A DNA stretch of 36,471 nt from Acidimicrobiia bacterium (GCA_009377505.1 WHTX01000012.1:1-36471); one strand, 5' to 3'. Shown: positions 15,235-23,682, counted from the first letter of the stretch. The notes: generated from the letters alone by a model not told the origin. A program made the numbers and translations.

Positions 15235-16989
15235 ATGGCTGCTGACGAGTTCGACGTCCACATCAAAGGTGGGACCATCGTCGATGGCACCCGGGTGCCT
15301 CGCTATCGCGGCGACGTGTGGATCAAGGACGGCAGGATCGCCCAGATCGGCGGTCGGCCCACGGGCGGTGCCCGCCAGACGATCGACGCCGACGGCGCCA
15401 TCGTGTGCCCCGGTTTCGTGGACCTCCACACGCACTACGACGCCCAGATCCGTTGGGACCCGTGGTGCACGATCTCGGGCTGGCACGGAGTCACGTCGGT
15501 CGTTCTCGGGAACTGCGGGTTCGGGTTCGTGCCCGTCAAGCCGGAGTTCCGGGAGCGGTCCATGCTCACCATGGTGCGGACCGAAGCCATCCCCATGGAC
15601 GCCATGAAGGAAGGCCTCCTGCCCCACTGGGACTGGGAAACGATCCCCGAGTACCTCGACTCGCTCGACCGTGCCCCAAAGGGCGTGAACTGCATCCAGT
15701 ACATGCCCACGGCGTCCTTGATGATCTACGTCATGGGCCTCGAAGCGGCCAAGAGCCGTGAAGCAACACCGGTCGAGAAGAAGGAGATGCAGCGGCTCCT
15801 GCACGAGGGCATGGACGCCGGCCTGTGCGGATTCTCCATCCAACGACTCGGCCCTGATTCGGTGCAGTCCGACTTCGACGGCACTCCGATGGTCACGGAC
15901 ACCATGACCGACGACGACATCTTCGTTCTGGCCGAGGTGCTCCGCCAGCGCGACGAGGGGTTCATCCAGATCACGCAGCTCACCGGTGGCCTCAAGGGGG
16001 ACACTGACGACCTCGACTTCCAGGCCCGTTTGGCCGAGGTGGCCCAGCGCCCGGTGCTGCACAACGTCGTCTCGGCGAGCCCGGTCGACCCGTCCATCCA
16101 CCGCCGCCGCATCGCCTGGCTGGAGGAGTGCCAGCGCAACGGCCAGCGGGTGTTCGGCCAGGGCGGCACGATCCGTTCCGGGTTCGCGTTCACGTTGGAG
16201 AACTGGAACCTCTACGACTCGAGCCCGGCCTGGCGGGAGGCCACCGTCGGCAGCGTGGAGACGCGCCTCGCCCGCATGGCGGACCCCGAGCTGCGGGAGC
16301 GGATCAAGGCGGAGACGGACAACGCGTCGGCGCTCTTCAGCCAGCTGCAGGGCGGCGTGGGCGGCCCGCCGCGCAAGCTCATGGTCACCGGCGTGGACGG
16401 TCGTGCGGAACTGGAGCAGTACGTCGGACGGACGTTGCAGGACATCGCCAGCGACGAGGGTCGCCATTACATCGACGTGATGCTCGACCTGTCCGTCGCG
16501 ACCGGCCTCCAAGCCGAGTTCCTCGGCACGCAGCGCTCCGACAGCGGCGAGAACATGGCCGAGCTCATCAACGCCTCGCCCTACACGTTCCCCGGGGTGT
16601 CCGATGGCGGCGCCCACACCAAGTTCTTCAACGGTGGCGCGTTCACGACCGACTTCCTGATCTGGCTGGTACGCGACGAGGGCCGGGTGACGTTGGAGGA
16701 AGCGCACTACCGGCTGTCCGCGTTGCCGGCGCACGCGGCTGGCTTCCGCGACCGCGGGGTGCTGCGCGAGGGCGCCGCCGCCGACGTGGTCGTCTACCGG
16801 CTCGAGGACTTGGCCGTCGACCCGCACTGGATCGGTGACGTCGTGCACGACTTCCCCGGCGGCGAGTGGCGGAGGGTGCAACGAGCCAAGGGCTACCGGT
16901 CGATCATCGTCAACGGCGTCGAGACCTTCGCCGACGGCGAGTGCACCGGGTCCACGCCCGGCCGCCTGCTCCGCCACGGGCGCGGCTGA
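15235..16989 (+). CDS. N-acyl-D-amino-acid deacylase family amidohydrolase
   Basis: 584 residues; ATG at 15235 after GGGGGG. It has the same architecture as the divergent paralog: 'FDVHIKGGTIVDGTRVPR' N-terminal strand, HTH at 65-67 ('FVDLHTHYDAQ'), 'GNCGFGFVP' with Cys94, and 'GVSDGGAHTKFF' for the active-site Asp. The two proteins agree closely in their first 100 residues and diverge more later, where this one has a longer 'DSSPAWREATVGSVE' region. The likely reaction is hydrolysis of an N-acyl amino acid or related amide in the cytoplasm; there is no signal peptide. Having two such enzymes back to back suggests related but distinct substrates. Confidence 0.92.
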   Translation: MAADEFDVHIKGGTIVDGTRVPRYRGDVWIKDGRIAQIGGRPTGGARQTIDADGAIVCPGFVDLHTHYDAQIRWDPWCTISGWHGVTSVVLGNCGFGFVPVKPEFRERSMLTMVRTEAIPMDAMKEGLLPHWDWETIPEYLDSLDRAPKGVNCIQYMPTASLMIYVMGLEAAKSREATPVEKKEMQRLLHEGMDAGLCGFSIQRLGPDSVQSDFDGTPMVTDTMTDDDIFVLAEVLRQRDEGFIQITQLTGGLKGDTDDLDFQARLAEVAQRPVLHNVVSASPVDPSIHRRRIAWLEECQRNGQRVFGQGGTIRSGFAFTLENWNLYDSSPAWREATVGSVETRLARMADPELRERIKAETDNASALFSQLQGGVGGPPRKLMVTGVDGRAELEQYVGRTLQDIASDEGRHYIDVMLDLSVATGLQAEFLGTQRSDSGENMAELINASPYTFPGVSDGGAHTKFFNGGAFTTDFLIWLVRDEGRVTLEEAHYRLSALPAHAAGFRDRGVLREGAAADVVVYRLEDLAVDPHWIGDVVHDFPGGEWRRVQRAKGYRSIIVNGVETFADGECTGSTPGRLLRHGRG

Positions 16990-17006
16990 ACCCGGAGGCC
17001 AGGCCG

Positions 17007-17023
17007 CCGGGCTTCGCCCCCGG
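17007..17023. terminator. Short hairpin between convergent genes
   Basis: CCGGG (17007-17011) pairs with CCCGG (17019-17023) around a 7-base loop containing TTCG, in the 41-base gap between the deacylase and P450 stops. Weak. Confidence 0.35.
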
Positions 17024-17030
17024 TGCTCGG

Positions 17031-18227
17031 TCAGCCGTCGAAGACCACAGGCACGGCGCGCGGCCCGCGGACCTGGCCGCCGGTCCACGTCACCGGGGCG
17101 TCGTCGTCCAGGCGGAACGGCGGGGTCCGGGCCATCCAAGCGCCGAGGGCCTCGCGGAGCACCATGCGGGCCAGGTTGGAGCCCAGGCAGCGGTGCACGC
17201 CGAGCCCGAAGGCGAGGTGGCGGTTCTCCGCCCGGTCGAGGACCAAGGTGTCGGCGTCGGGGAAGACGTCGGGGTCGCGGTTGGCGGCGGGGAAGGCCAG
17301 CGCCACCCGCTTGCCCCCGCCCACCGGGCAACCGCCGATCTCGGCGTCGCGGGCGATGACCCGGGACACGCTGACCGGCGCGTAGAAGCGCAGGAACTCC
17401 TCGATGGCCGTGACCAGCAGGTCGGGGTCGGCGCGGAGGCGATCCTGGTCCCCGGGGTGCGCCGCCAGGTGCCACAAGCTGGCGCCCAGCGTCGACCACG
17501 TGGTGTCGATGCCCGCCAGGAGCAGGAGGAACAGCATGCCGAGCTGCTCCTTCTCCTCGACGGGACGACCGTCGATCTCCGCGTCCGCCACCCAGGCCAC
17601 GAGGTCGTCGCCCCCGCCGCGGCGTCGCCGGTCTTCCACCTGGTCCCGGAAGTAGTCGATGACCTCGTACGTGGCCCGCCGGCCCACCTCGATGTCGACG
17701 GGCCCCTCCACGAGGATCTCGTTGACCCAGGCGCGGAACTGGTCGGCGTCGCTGTCGGGCAGGCCCAGCATGCGTGCCGTCACCATCACGGGGATGTGCT
17801 GGGCGTAGTCCACGGCGGCGTCGGCCCGTCCGCCCTCCAGCACCGTGTCCAGGCGGCGCTCGCAGCCGGCCCGGGTGAAGGCCGCCAGCTCCTCCACCTT
17901 CTGGGGCGTGAACTGAGGCAACAGGACCCGGCGGTGGGCGGTGTGCTGGGGCGGGTCGCTGGTGATGGGGGGCGAGACGAAGCTGATCTCCTCGGGGCGG
18001 CGATCGTTCAGCACCACCGAGCGGCTGGAGAACGTGGCGGTGTCGTAGGCCACGGCGGCGATGTCCTCGTAGCGCACCGGCATCCAGGCGCCGTGGAAGC
18101 GGTCGGTGTGGGCGACGGGGCAGCGCTGGCGCAGCTCAGCCCAGATGGACGGTGCCGCTTCGGCGTAGCGCTGGTCGTGGTGGTCGAAATCCGTCGCCCA
18201 GTCGACGACCGGCGTGCGTAGCTCCAT
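17031..18227 (-). CDS. Cytochrome P450
   Basis: 398 residues from the ATG at 18227 (GGGGG 7 bases upstream); a nine-codon longer start exists but has no ribosome site. All P450 marks are present: I-helix 'AGIDTT' at 238-243 (an Ile where many have Gly/Ala), ExxR at 277-280 in 'EEFLR', and heme loop 'FGLGVHRCLG' with the thiolate Cys347. It is a soluble class I type that needs ferredoxin and a reductase, neither of which is encoded nearby. The 'PPQHTAHRR' C-helix region is typical of actinobacterial steroid, terpene or polyketide P450s, but the substrate is not determinable. It follows the exporter genes on the same strand after a 97-base gap with its own promoter. Confidence 0.95.
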   Translation of the reverse strand: MELRTPVVDWATDFDHHDQRYAEAAPSIWAELRQRCPVAHTDRFHGAWMPVRYEDIAAVAYDTATFSSRSVVLNDRRPEEISFVSPPITSDPPQHTAHRRVLLPQFTPQKVEELAAFTRAGCERRLDTVLEGGRADAAVDYAQHIPVMVTARMLGLPDSDADQFRAWVNEILVEGPVDIEVGRRATYEVIDYFRDQVEDRRRRGGGDDLVAWVADAEIDGRPVEEKEQLGMLFLLLLAGIDTTWSTLGASLWHLAAHPGDQDRLRADPDLLVTAIEEFLRFYAPVSVSRVIARDAEIGGCPVGGGKRVALAFPAANRDPDVFPDADTLVLDRAENRHLAFGLGVHRCLGSNLARMVLREALGAWMARTPPFRLDDDAPVTWTGGQVRGPRAVPVVFDG

Positions 18228-18252
18228 CGACGAACCCCCGAGCTCCCGCGGC

Positions 18253-18258
18253 ACCCTA
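18253..18258 (-). promoter_or_regulatory. -10-like TAGGGT for the P450
   Basis: TAGGGT on the minus strand, 25 bases before the P450 ATG, leaving a short leader with the GGGGG site. A GCTGAGA lies 9 bases upstream of it, a one-base variant of the GCTGACA motif seen elsewhere. Confidence 0.45.
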
Positions 18259-18293
18259 CCAGCCGGGTCTCAGCGCGACGGCTGGCGCTCCCG

Positions 18294-18320
18294 TGCCCCC
18301 TGCCCCCTGCCCCCTGCCCC
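18294..18320 (-). repeat. G-quadruplex-type tandem repeat
   Basis: The plus strand has TGCCCCC three times (18294-18314) plus TGCCCC (18315-18320). The minus strand, which is the coding strand here, therefore carries four runs of 4-5 G separated by CA, a canonical G-quadruplex pattern. It starts 4 bases after the permease TAA (18327-18325) and ends upstream of the P450 promoter. Confidence 0.8.
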
Positions 18321-18324
18321 GTCT

Positions 18325-19092
18325 TTAGGGCTGCAGTAGGGCGCTCACCCGCTGGCCGGCGAGACGCAAGCAGACCAGGCCCAGCACCAGCAGGTAGGCG
18401 CAGCGGGCCAGCATCGACCAGGCCAGCTCGCCGAGCACCAGCCGGCGCATCACCTCCACCCCTTGGTACAAGGGGGTGACCTCGATGGCCGTCGCCAGCC
18501 AGCCCGGGTAGCGGGAGAGCGGGAAGAAGACCCCCGAGAACAGGAACATCGGCACCGTCGCCAGCTGCACGTAGTCGAAGTCGATGAAGGACCGCATCCA
18601 CGTCGTGGCCAGCACCCCGGCCGCGCCGAACGAGAACGCCAGCAGCAGTGCCACCGGCACGGCCAACAGGCCCCAGGGCGACGCCACGAGCCCCAGCGCC
18701 ACCATGGCCAGCAGGAACGCGCCCGAGTAGCAGAGCGTCCGCAGCATCGACCAGCCGATCGTGCCCCGCACCACGTCCACCGGCGTCAGCGGCGTGGCCA
18801 GCATCGCCTTGTAGGTGCCCAGGTACTTGTACTTGACGAAGAAGTCGATGGTGGTGTCGAGCACGGCGCCGTTCATGGCGGCGGTGGCCATCAGCCCGGG
18901 GGCGACGAAAGCGTCATAGGCCACCGGGGCCCCGCCCGGCCCGGGGATCGGGCCCACGAGCTCGCCCACCCCCACGCCGATGCCCAACAGGTACAGCACC
19001 GGCTCGGCGAAACCGGCGGCGAACACGTACCAGATGCGCCGGTAGGCCAGCACCTGGCGCTCGACCACCCGGGCGGCGGTGGCGGCGATCAT
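18325..19092 (-). CDS. ABC-2 type transporter permease (second of pair)
   Basis: 255 residues from the ATG at 19092, which overlaps the previous stop (ATGA), so translation is coupled. Six membrane segments are visible, with an N-terminal 'ERQVLAYRRIWYVFAAG' interface helix, 'EPVLYLLGIGVGVG', 'FVAPGLMATAAMNG', and the 'YLGTYKAMLATPLTP' coupling region. It resembles NodJ/DrrB-type ABC-2 permeases. It is homologous to the upstream permease: both start with a VVER(Q/E)V stretch and share 'LFSGVFFP/LFSGTFFP' near the end. The two probably form a heterodimer served by the ATPase at 19894. Substrate unknown; these exporters move drugs, lipids or polysaccharides. Confidence 0.9.
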   Translation of the reverse strand: MIAATAARVVERQVLAYRRIWYVFAAGFAEPVLYLLGIGVGVGELVGPIPGPGGAPVAYDAFVAPGLMATAAMNGAVLDTTIDFFVKYKYLGTYKAMLATPLTPVDVVRGTIGWSMLRTLCYSGAFLLAMVALGLVASPWGLLAVPVALLLAFSFGAAGVLATTWMRSFIDFDYVQLATVPMFLFSGVFFPLSRYPGWLATAIEVTPLYQGVEVMRRLVLGELAWSMLARCAYLLVLGLVCLRLAGQRVSALLQP

Positions 19093-19904
19093 GGCGTCAG
19101 CCGGGTGGTGAAGGAGCGCCGCCCCCAGCGCAGGCCCACCAGCAGCAGCCCGACGAGCACCCCGACGTGCGCGGGGACGAGGGGCCAGTCGACGGCCCCC
19201 GTGGTCGCCGCCCGGCACAGCTCGACGGCGTGCCACAGGGGCGACAGCCACGCCACCGGCTCGAGCGAGTCCGGCAGGTTGGCCACCGGGAAGAACGTCC
19301 CCGAGAACAGGAAAAGGGGCTGGACGCCCAGGCGCATGATGACGCTGAAGGAGGCGTCATTGTCCCGCCCGGCAGCGAAGGCGGCGAGCGGCGCGGCGAT
19401 GGCCCCGGCCAGCAGCGCGGCGACGGGCAGGGTGAGCGGCGCCCACGGGGAGGGCACCCCGCCGAGCAGCGTGGCGATGGCCAGGAACACGGCGGCGGCG
19501 CCCGTCGCCTGGATGACCGACCAGGCCACGAGGCCCTGGTGCAGCGACGCCGGAGTGAGGGGCGAGGAGACGGTGGCGTGGTAGTAGCCCACCCACTTGG
19601 CGCCGGCGATGACCGGCCACATCGAATGCCCCGCCGCCGAGAGCAGCACGCTGGCCGCCAGCATGCCCGGGGCCACGAAGTCGAGGTAGTCGAGGCCCTC
19701 GACCCGGCCCGTGCCCTCCTCGACGAGGCCGCCAACCCCGATGCCGAGGGCGGCGAGGAACAGCACCGGGAAGCCGAGCGTGCTGAAGGCCGAGCCCCGC
19801 CAGAGCCGCCGGTACACGCGTACCTCGCGCTCCACCACCCGCAACGTCGGCCCGCTCCACAGGCTCGCCCGGCCGACCGCTCTGGTCGAAGCCCTAGTCG
19901 ACAA
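19089..19904 (-). CDS. ABC-2 type transporter permease (first of pair)
   Basis: 271 residues if the TTG at 19904 is the start. That codon lies 11 bases inside the end of the ATPase gene and has GGGGCG upstream. Later alternatives (a TTG and GTGs in 'LRVVEREV') would remove only the N-terminal tail. It has six predicted membrane segments, including 'FPVLFLAALGIGVGGLVEEG', 'FVAPGMLAASVLLSAAGH' and 'PLFLFSGTFFPVANLP'. It pairs with the next permease by sequence similarity and by ATGA overlap. The lack of any ATG or GTG before the first conserved helix supports the TTG choice, but the exact start is uncertain. Confidence 0.85.
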   Translation of the reverse strand: MSTRASTRAVGRASLWSGPTLRVVEREVRVYRRLWRGSAFSTLGFPVLFLAALGIGVGGLVEEGTGRVEGLDYLDFVAPGMLAASVLLSAAGHSMWPVIAGAKWVGYYHATVSSPLTPASLHQGLVAWSVIQATGAAAVFLAIATLLGGVPSPWAPLTLPVAALLAGAIAAPLAAFAAGRDNDASFSVIMRLGVQPLFLFSGTFFPVANLPDSLEPVAWLSPLWHAVELCRAATTGAVDWPLVPAHVGVLVGLLLVGLRWGRRSFTTRLTP

Positions 19905-20844
19905 GGGAGCGCCCCGTGAGCAGGAGGAACACGTCCTCGAGGCTCGCTCGGCGGACGAGGACCGACTCGGGCCCGACCCCGCGCTCGGCGAAACAGGCCA
20001 CCGTGGCGTCCCCGTCGTCGGTGTAGATGATGACCCGGTCGGCCAGGCTCTCGACGCGCCGGGCCAACCCGTCGAGGCCCTCGGGCCCGTCGAGCCTGGT
20101 GAGCGCCACCTCGTGGGCGGCCCGGGCGGCGAAGCGCAGCTCGACCACCTCACGGGTGGCGTGCGCAGCGATCAGCTCGCGCGGCGTGCCCTCGGCCACG
20201 ATGCTCCCGCCGTCCATGATGACCAGGCGGTCGCAGAGCTGTTCGGCCTCGTCCATGTAGTGCGTGGTGAGCACGAGCGTCACGCCCTGCCGCTTGAGCT
20301 GGTAGAGCCGCTCCCACAGGAGGTGGCGGGCCTGGGGGTCGAGCCCGGTGGTGGGCTCGTCGAGCAGCACCAGCTCGGGCTCGTTGACGAGCGCCCGGGC
20401 CACGGCCAGCCGGCGCTTCATCCCCCCCGAGAGGGGGTCGACCTTGTCGCCCCGGCGCTCGTGGAGCTGGAAGAACCGCAGCAGCTCGTCGGCCCGCTCC
20501 CTGATGACGGCCCGCCTCAGGCCGAAGTAGCGCCCGTAGATGACGAGGTTGTCCCAGACCGTCAGCTCGGTGTCGAGGTTGTCCTCCTGGGGGACCGAGC
20601 CGACGCGGGCACGGATCGCCGGTCCGTCACGCGCCGGGTCCATGCCCAGTACGGTGAGGTCGCCGGCGCTGCGGGGCGAGACACAGCCGATCATCCGCAT
20701 GGTGGAGCTCTTGCCGGCGCCGTTGGGGCCGAGGAAGCCGAACGCCTCCCCGGGCGCCACCCTGAAGTCGATGCCGTCGACCGCGGTGAAGTCGCCGAAG
20801 CGCTTGACCAGCGCGTTGCCCTCGACGAGGGCCTCCTCGGGCAC
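19894..20844 (-). CDS. ABC transporter ATP-binding protein (DrrA/NodI type)
   Basis: 316 residues from a GTG at 20844. Complete nucleotide-binding domain: Walker A 'GPNGAGKSST' at 39-48, Q-loop Gln86, signature 'LSGGM' at 138-142, Walker B 'LVLLDE' at 158-163, D-loop 'GLDP', switch His195 in 'TTHYMDEAEQL'. The C-terminal extension (about 215-316, 'VRRASLEDVFLLLTGRSLVD') is the type seen in DrrA and NodI. It energises the two permeases encoded next, and is immediately preceded by the FAD monooxygenase gene (11-base gap), so all four form one transcription unit. A TAGGGT 8 bases before the GTG could give an internal near-leaderless transcript, but its TAG is also the upstream stop codon. Confidence 0.93.
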   Translation of the reverse strand: MPEEALVEGNALVKRFGDFTAVDGIDFRVAPGEAFGFLGPNGAGKSSTMRMIGCVSPRSAGDLTVLGMDPARDGPAIRARVGSVPQEDNLDTELTVWDNLVIYGRYFGLRRAVIRERADELLRFFQLHERRGDKVDPLSGGMKRRLAVARALVNEPELVLLDEPTTGLDPQARHLLWERLYQLKRQGVTLVLTTHYMDEAEQLCDRLVIMDGGSIVAEGTPRELIAAHATREVVELRFAARAAHEVALTRLDGPEGLDGLARRVESLADRVIIYTDDGDATVACFAERGVGPESVLVRRASLEDVFLLLTGRSLVD

Positions 20845-20855
20845 GGTTGCCGACC

Positions 20856-22565
20856 CTACCGACCCCCTGGGGGCGTGTCGCCGGAGATCCGCCCTGCCCC
20901 GCTCGCGCGCTCTGGGCCCACAATCTTCGCCAGTGCGCTGGCGAACCGCCCCGTCAGGTCGGCGCCGCCGTGCCGGAAACGGGCGCCGACCATGCCGTCG
21001 GGCCGCACCAGGACGGCGCCGTCGCGCTCGACGCCGTACACCTCGGCCCAGGTGCCCGAGGGGCCCTCGAGGTCCTCGAGGTCCTCGCCCACGACCATGA
21101 CCTCGAGGGGCGCGGCCACGCCGGCCGCCGCCCGCCTCCAGGGCCCGCCGCCGGGCCCGGCGAGCAGCACGAAGCGGGCGTCGAAGAGGTCGAGGCTGCT
21201 GGTAGGCCGGCCCGCTCGCCGGAACCAGTGGTGCGGGGAGCGGTGGCCGGGGCGGGCCACAGGCACGTAGTCGACGACGGGGTCCTCGACCACGGGCGCC
21301 GCGCTCCCGTCGGGCACGAGCGCGCCCGCTTCGTAGGCCAGGCCGAGGTCCATGCCCACGAAGTTGGTGTAGCGGCGCACGAGGGGCAGGCCGGCGTCGC
21401 CGTGCAGGTCGGGGCGGGCGCCTTCGGCCATGCGACGGATGTGGGCCACGGCGCGCCCGTTGTCGAGGCTCCGCTGAGAGTTCCACTCGGCGATGGGGGC
21501 CCGCTCCGCCATGTAGGTGTCGAGCAGGCGCTCCGACGCCCACCCCTGGGTCACACCGGCGAGCTTCCAGGCGAGGTCGTGGACGTCCTGCACCCCGGTG
21601 TTCATGCCGAAGCCGCCGCTCGGCGGGAGCTGGTGGGCGGCGTCCCCGGCCAGGAAGACCCGGCCCACGCGGAAGTGCTCGGCCACGGTGCAGCTCACGC
21701 TCCAAGGGATGGTGTCGACCACCCGCACCTCGAGGTCCTCTACGCCCACCGAGCGCCGGATCCAGTCCGCCGCCTGGTCGGGGGCGAGGTCGCGGGGGTC
21801 GCCCTTGGCCGCGTCGGGAGAGATCTGGCAGAGCCAGCGGCCGTGGGGGTCGATCTTCTGGAAGACGTTGGCGGCCGGGGCGGTGGTCCAGTACAGGGCG
21901 GCGGGACGGTGGTCGGTCCACGGCCCGAGGTCGGCGTAGAACTGCGTGTTGACCAGGGCGCCGAGGCCGTGCCGGCCGACCATGCGCACCCCGATGGCCT
22001 TGCGGACGAAGCTCGAGGCGCCATCGGCCCCGATCACCCAGCGGGCGCGCACGACGCGCTCCGAACCGCCCTCGGCGGCGCGCACCGTGGCCGTCACGGC
22101 CGTCACGGCCGCCGCGGGGCCGGCGGCGGCCGAGGCCTGCTCGAGCCCGACCAGCTCCCGGCCCCACCACTGCTCGACGCTCGACTGGCGGGCCGCGTGG
22201 TCGGCGAGGATGGGCTCGAGACGGTCCTGGGAGGAGAGGAGCCAGGCGCAGGGGCTGTACTCGATGCCGTCGCGGGTGCCCTGGGTGCGCATGGGCACGC
22301 GCCCGATCTCCTCGCCGGCCAAGGTCCGCGTGAAGACCATCTGCTCGCCCCACTCGACGGGCAGGCAGGCCGAGCGGATCTCGTCCTCGATGCCCCAGGC
22401 CCGGAAGATCTCGTTGGTGCGCACGTTGATGCTGCGCGCCCGGGGATGGGGCACCACCTCTCGGCGCGGCTCGACGAGCAGCGTCCGCACCCCGAGCCGC
22501 CCGAGTTGGCCGGCGGCCACGAGGCCCACCGGGCCGGCCCCCACGACGAGCACGTCCACGTCCAC
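20856..22565 (-). CDS. FAD-dependent aromatic monooxygenase (PHBH/TfdB-like)
   Basis: 569 residues from a GTG at 22565 with GAGGGGAG about 6 bases upstream. It is a class A flavoprotein hydroxylase (FAD_binding_3): GxGxxG 'VVGAGPVGLVAA' at the N-terminus, 'DG' motif in 'WVIGADGASSFVRKA', and 'GD' motif in 'VFLAGDAAHQLPPSGGFGMN'. The C-terminal 120 residues form the thioredoxin-like domain of phenol-hydroxylase and polyketide-hydroxylase relatives ('GAVLVRPDGMVGARF'). It uses NAD(P)H and oxygen to hydroxylate a phenol or polyketide ring; rifampicin monooxygenase and 2,4-dichlorophenol hydroxylase are in this family. It heads the operon with the exporter, which suggests modification plus efflux of one compound. 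Substrate not determinable. Confidence 0.93.
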   Translation of the reverse strand: MDVDVLVVGAGPVGLVAAGQLGRLGVRTLLVEPRREVVPHPRARSINVRTNEIFRAWGIEDEIRSACLPVEWGEQMVFTRTLAGEEIGRVPMRTQGTRDGIEYSPCAWLLSSQDRLEPILADHAARQSSVEQWWGRELVGLEQASAAAGPAAAVTAVTATVRAAEGGSERVVRARWVIGADGASSFVRKAIGVRMVGRHGLGALVNTQFYADLGPWTDHRPAALYWTTAPAANVFQKIDPHGRWLCQISPDAAKGDPRDLAPDQAADWIRRSVGVEDLEVRVVDTIPWSVSCTVAEHFRVGRVFLAGDAAHQLPPSGGFGMNTGVQDVHDLAWKLAGVTQGWASERLLDTYMAERAPIAEWNSQRSLDNGRAVAHIRRMAEGARPDLHGDAGLPLVRRYTNFVGMDLGLAYEAGALVPDGSAAPVVEDPVVDYVPVARPGHRSPHHWFRRAGRPTSSLDLFDARFVLLAGPGGGPWRRAAAGVAAPLEVMVVGEDLEDLEGPSGTWAEVYGVERDGAVLVRPDGMVGARFRHGGADLTGRFASALAKIVGPERASGAGRISGDTPPGGR

Positions 22566-22625
22566 GATCGCTCCCCTCTCGCACCGCAACCGTCGAGCCC
22601 TCGGCGGCGCGCCCAGTCTTGGCCC

Positions 22626-22642
22626 GTGTCCTTCCGGGACAC
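22626..22642. promoter_or_regulatory. Inverted repeat in divergent promoter region
   Basis: GTGTCC (22626-22631) and GGACAC (22637-22642) flank a 5-base spacer, in the 144-base gap between the divergent monooxygenase and DUF5996 genes. A GACACGG at 22671-22677 can also pair with CCGTGTC at 22624-22630. A plausible operator for the monooxygenase-exporter operon. Confidence 0.4.
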
Positions 22643-22709
22643 CAGCGGACGAGCGCTCAGCGACCCGGCCGACACGGCACGGCGGCCCGCCGATGGGCTA
22701 AGACGAGGC

Positions 22710-23648
22710 ATGGCCGCAGCGAGCGACGTCGGTGTAGCGAGAGCGGTCCCCGCCTGGCCCGCGCTGCCCGTCGCCCAATGGCAGGCGACGCGGGACACCC
22801 TGCAGTTGTGGACACAGGTGGTGGGCAAGGTCCGCCTGGCCAACACGCCGTTGGTGAACCACTGGTGGAACGTGCCCCTCTACGTGACCGCTTCGGGGCT
22901 GTCGACCTCGCTCATGCCCCATGCGAGCGGGCGCAGCTTCGAGATCGCCTTCGACCTCTTCGAGAACGAGCTCGTCGTCCGGGCCACCGACGGCTCCCGC
23001 GCCACGTTGGCGCTCGAGTCGCGCCCCGTCGAGGAGTTCTACCGGCGGTTGATGGGCCAGCTCGACCAGATGGGCCTCCACACGGACATCTGGCCCATGC
23101 CCGTCGAGATCCCCGACGCCATCCCCTTCGACGTCGACCGGGCGCACGACACCTACGACCGCGGCCAGGCCGTCCGGTTCTGGCAGGCGCTCGTGCAGAT
23201 GGACCGCGTGCTCACCGAGTTCCGCTCCCGCTTCCTGGGCAAGGCCAGTCCCGTGCACCTGTTCTGGGGCGCGCTGGACCTGGCCGTCACCCGCTTCTCG
23301 GGCCGGGCCGCGCCCCCGCACCCGGGAGGGGCACCGAACTGCGGGCCCCACGTGATGCTCGAGGCCTACTCCCACGAGGTGAGCAGCTGTGGCTACTGGC
23401 CCGGCGGCGGGCCAGAGGGCGTGTTCTACGCCTACGCCTACCCCGAGCCCGACGGCTTCCGTGACGCCCCCGTCGAGCCGGAAGGGGCCCGTTACGACGA
23501 GGAGCTGGGCGAGTTCGTCCTGCCCTACGAGCTGGTGCGCACGGCCGCCGACCCCGACACCGCCCTGCTCGAGTTCCTCCAGCGCACCTACGAGGCCGCG
23601 GCGGACGCTGCGGGCTGGGACCGGGCCGCCCTGGAGCGCCCGGCCTAA
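22710..23648 (+). CDS. DUF5996 family protein
   Basis: 312 residues from the ATG at 22710; the frame is open far upstream but only as an antisense shadow of the monooxygenase. It matches DUF5996: 'WQATRDTLQLWTQVVGKVRLA' near the start, 'NHWWNVPLYVTASGLSTS', 'FEIAFDLFENELVVRATDG', 'GKASPVHLFWGALDLAVTRFSGR' and 'HEVSSCGYWPGG' (in parts). The family is soluble and of unknown function. A TAAGAC 5 bases before a GAGGC-ATG could make the transcript nearly leaderless. Confidence 0.9.
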   Translation: MAAASDVGVARAVPAWPALPVAQWQATRDTLQLWTQVVGKVRLANTPLVNHWWNVPLYVTASGLSTSLMPHASGRSFEIAFDLFENELVVRATDGSRATLALESRPVEEFYRRLMGQLDQMGLHTDIWPMPVEIPDAIPFDVDRAHDTYDRGQAVRFWQALVQMDRVLTEFRSRFLGKASPVHLFWGALDLAVTRFSGRAAPPHPGGAPNCGPHVMLEAYSHEVSSCGYWPGGGPEGVFYAYAYPEPDGFRDAPVEPEGARYDEELGEFVLPYELVRTAADPDTALLEFLQRTYEAAADAAGWDRAALERPA

Positions 23649-23653
23649 CGGGC

Positions 23654-23678
23654 CCGCGCCGCTGGCACAACGGCGCGG
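23654..23678. terminator. Hairpin after DUF5996 gene
   Basis: CCGCGCCG (23654-23661) pairs perfectly with CGGCGCGG (23671-23678) around a 9-base loop, 6 bases after the stop and just before the end of the tetR remnant. Confidence 0.6.
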
Positions 23679-23682
23679 CCCG

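Noticed and set aside
13461-15245. Plus-strand open frame of 594 codons antisense to the deacylase gene
   Set aside because: It is an antisense shadow caused by high GC; composition is Gly/Arg/Val-rich with no family pattern, while the minus strand encodes a clear amidohydrolase.
15199-17499. Minus-strand open frame of 766 codons across the second deacylase
   Set aside because: Antisense shadow of the deacylase and overlap into the P450 region; no recognisable domain.
20847-22709. Upstream extension of the DUF5996 frame
   Set aside because: Antisense to the FAD monooxygenase; family similarity begins only at the ATG at 22710.
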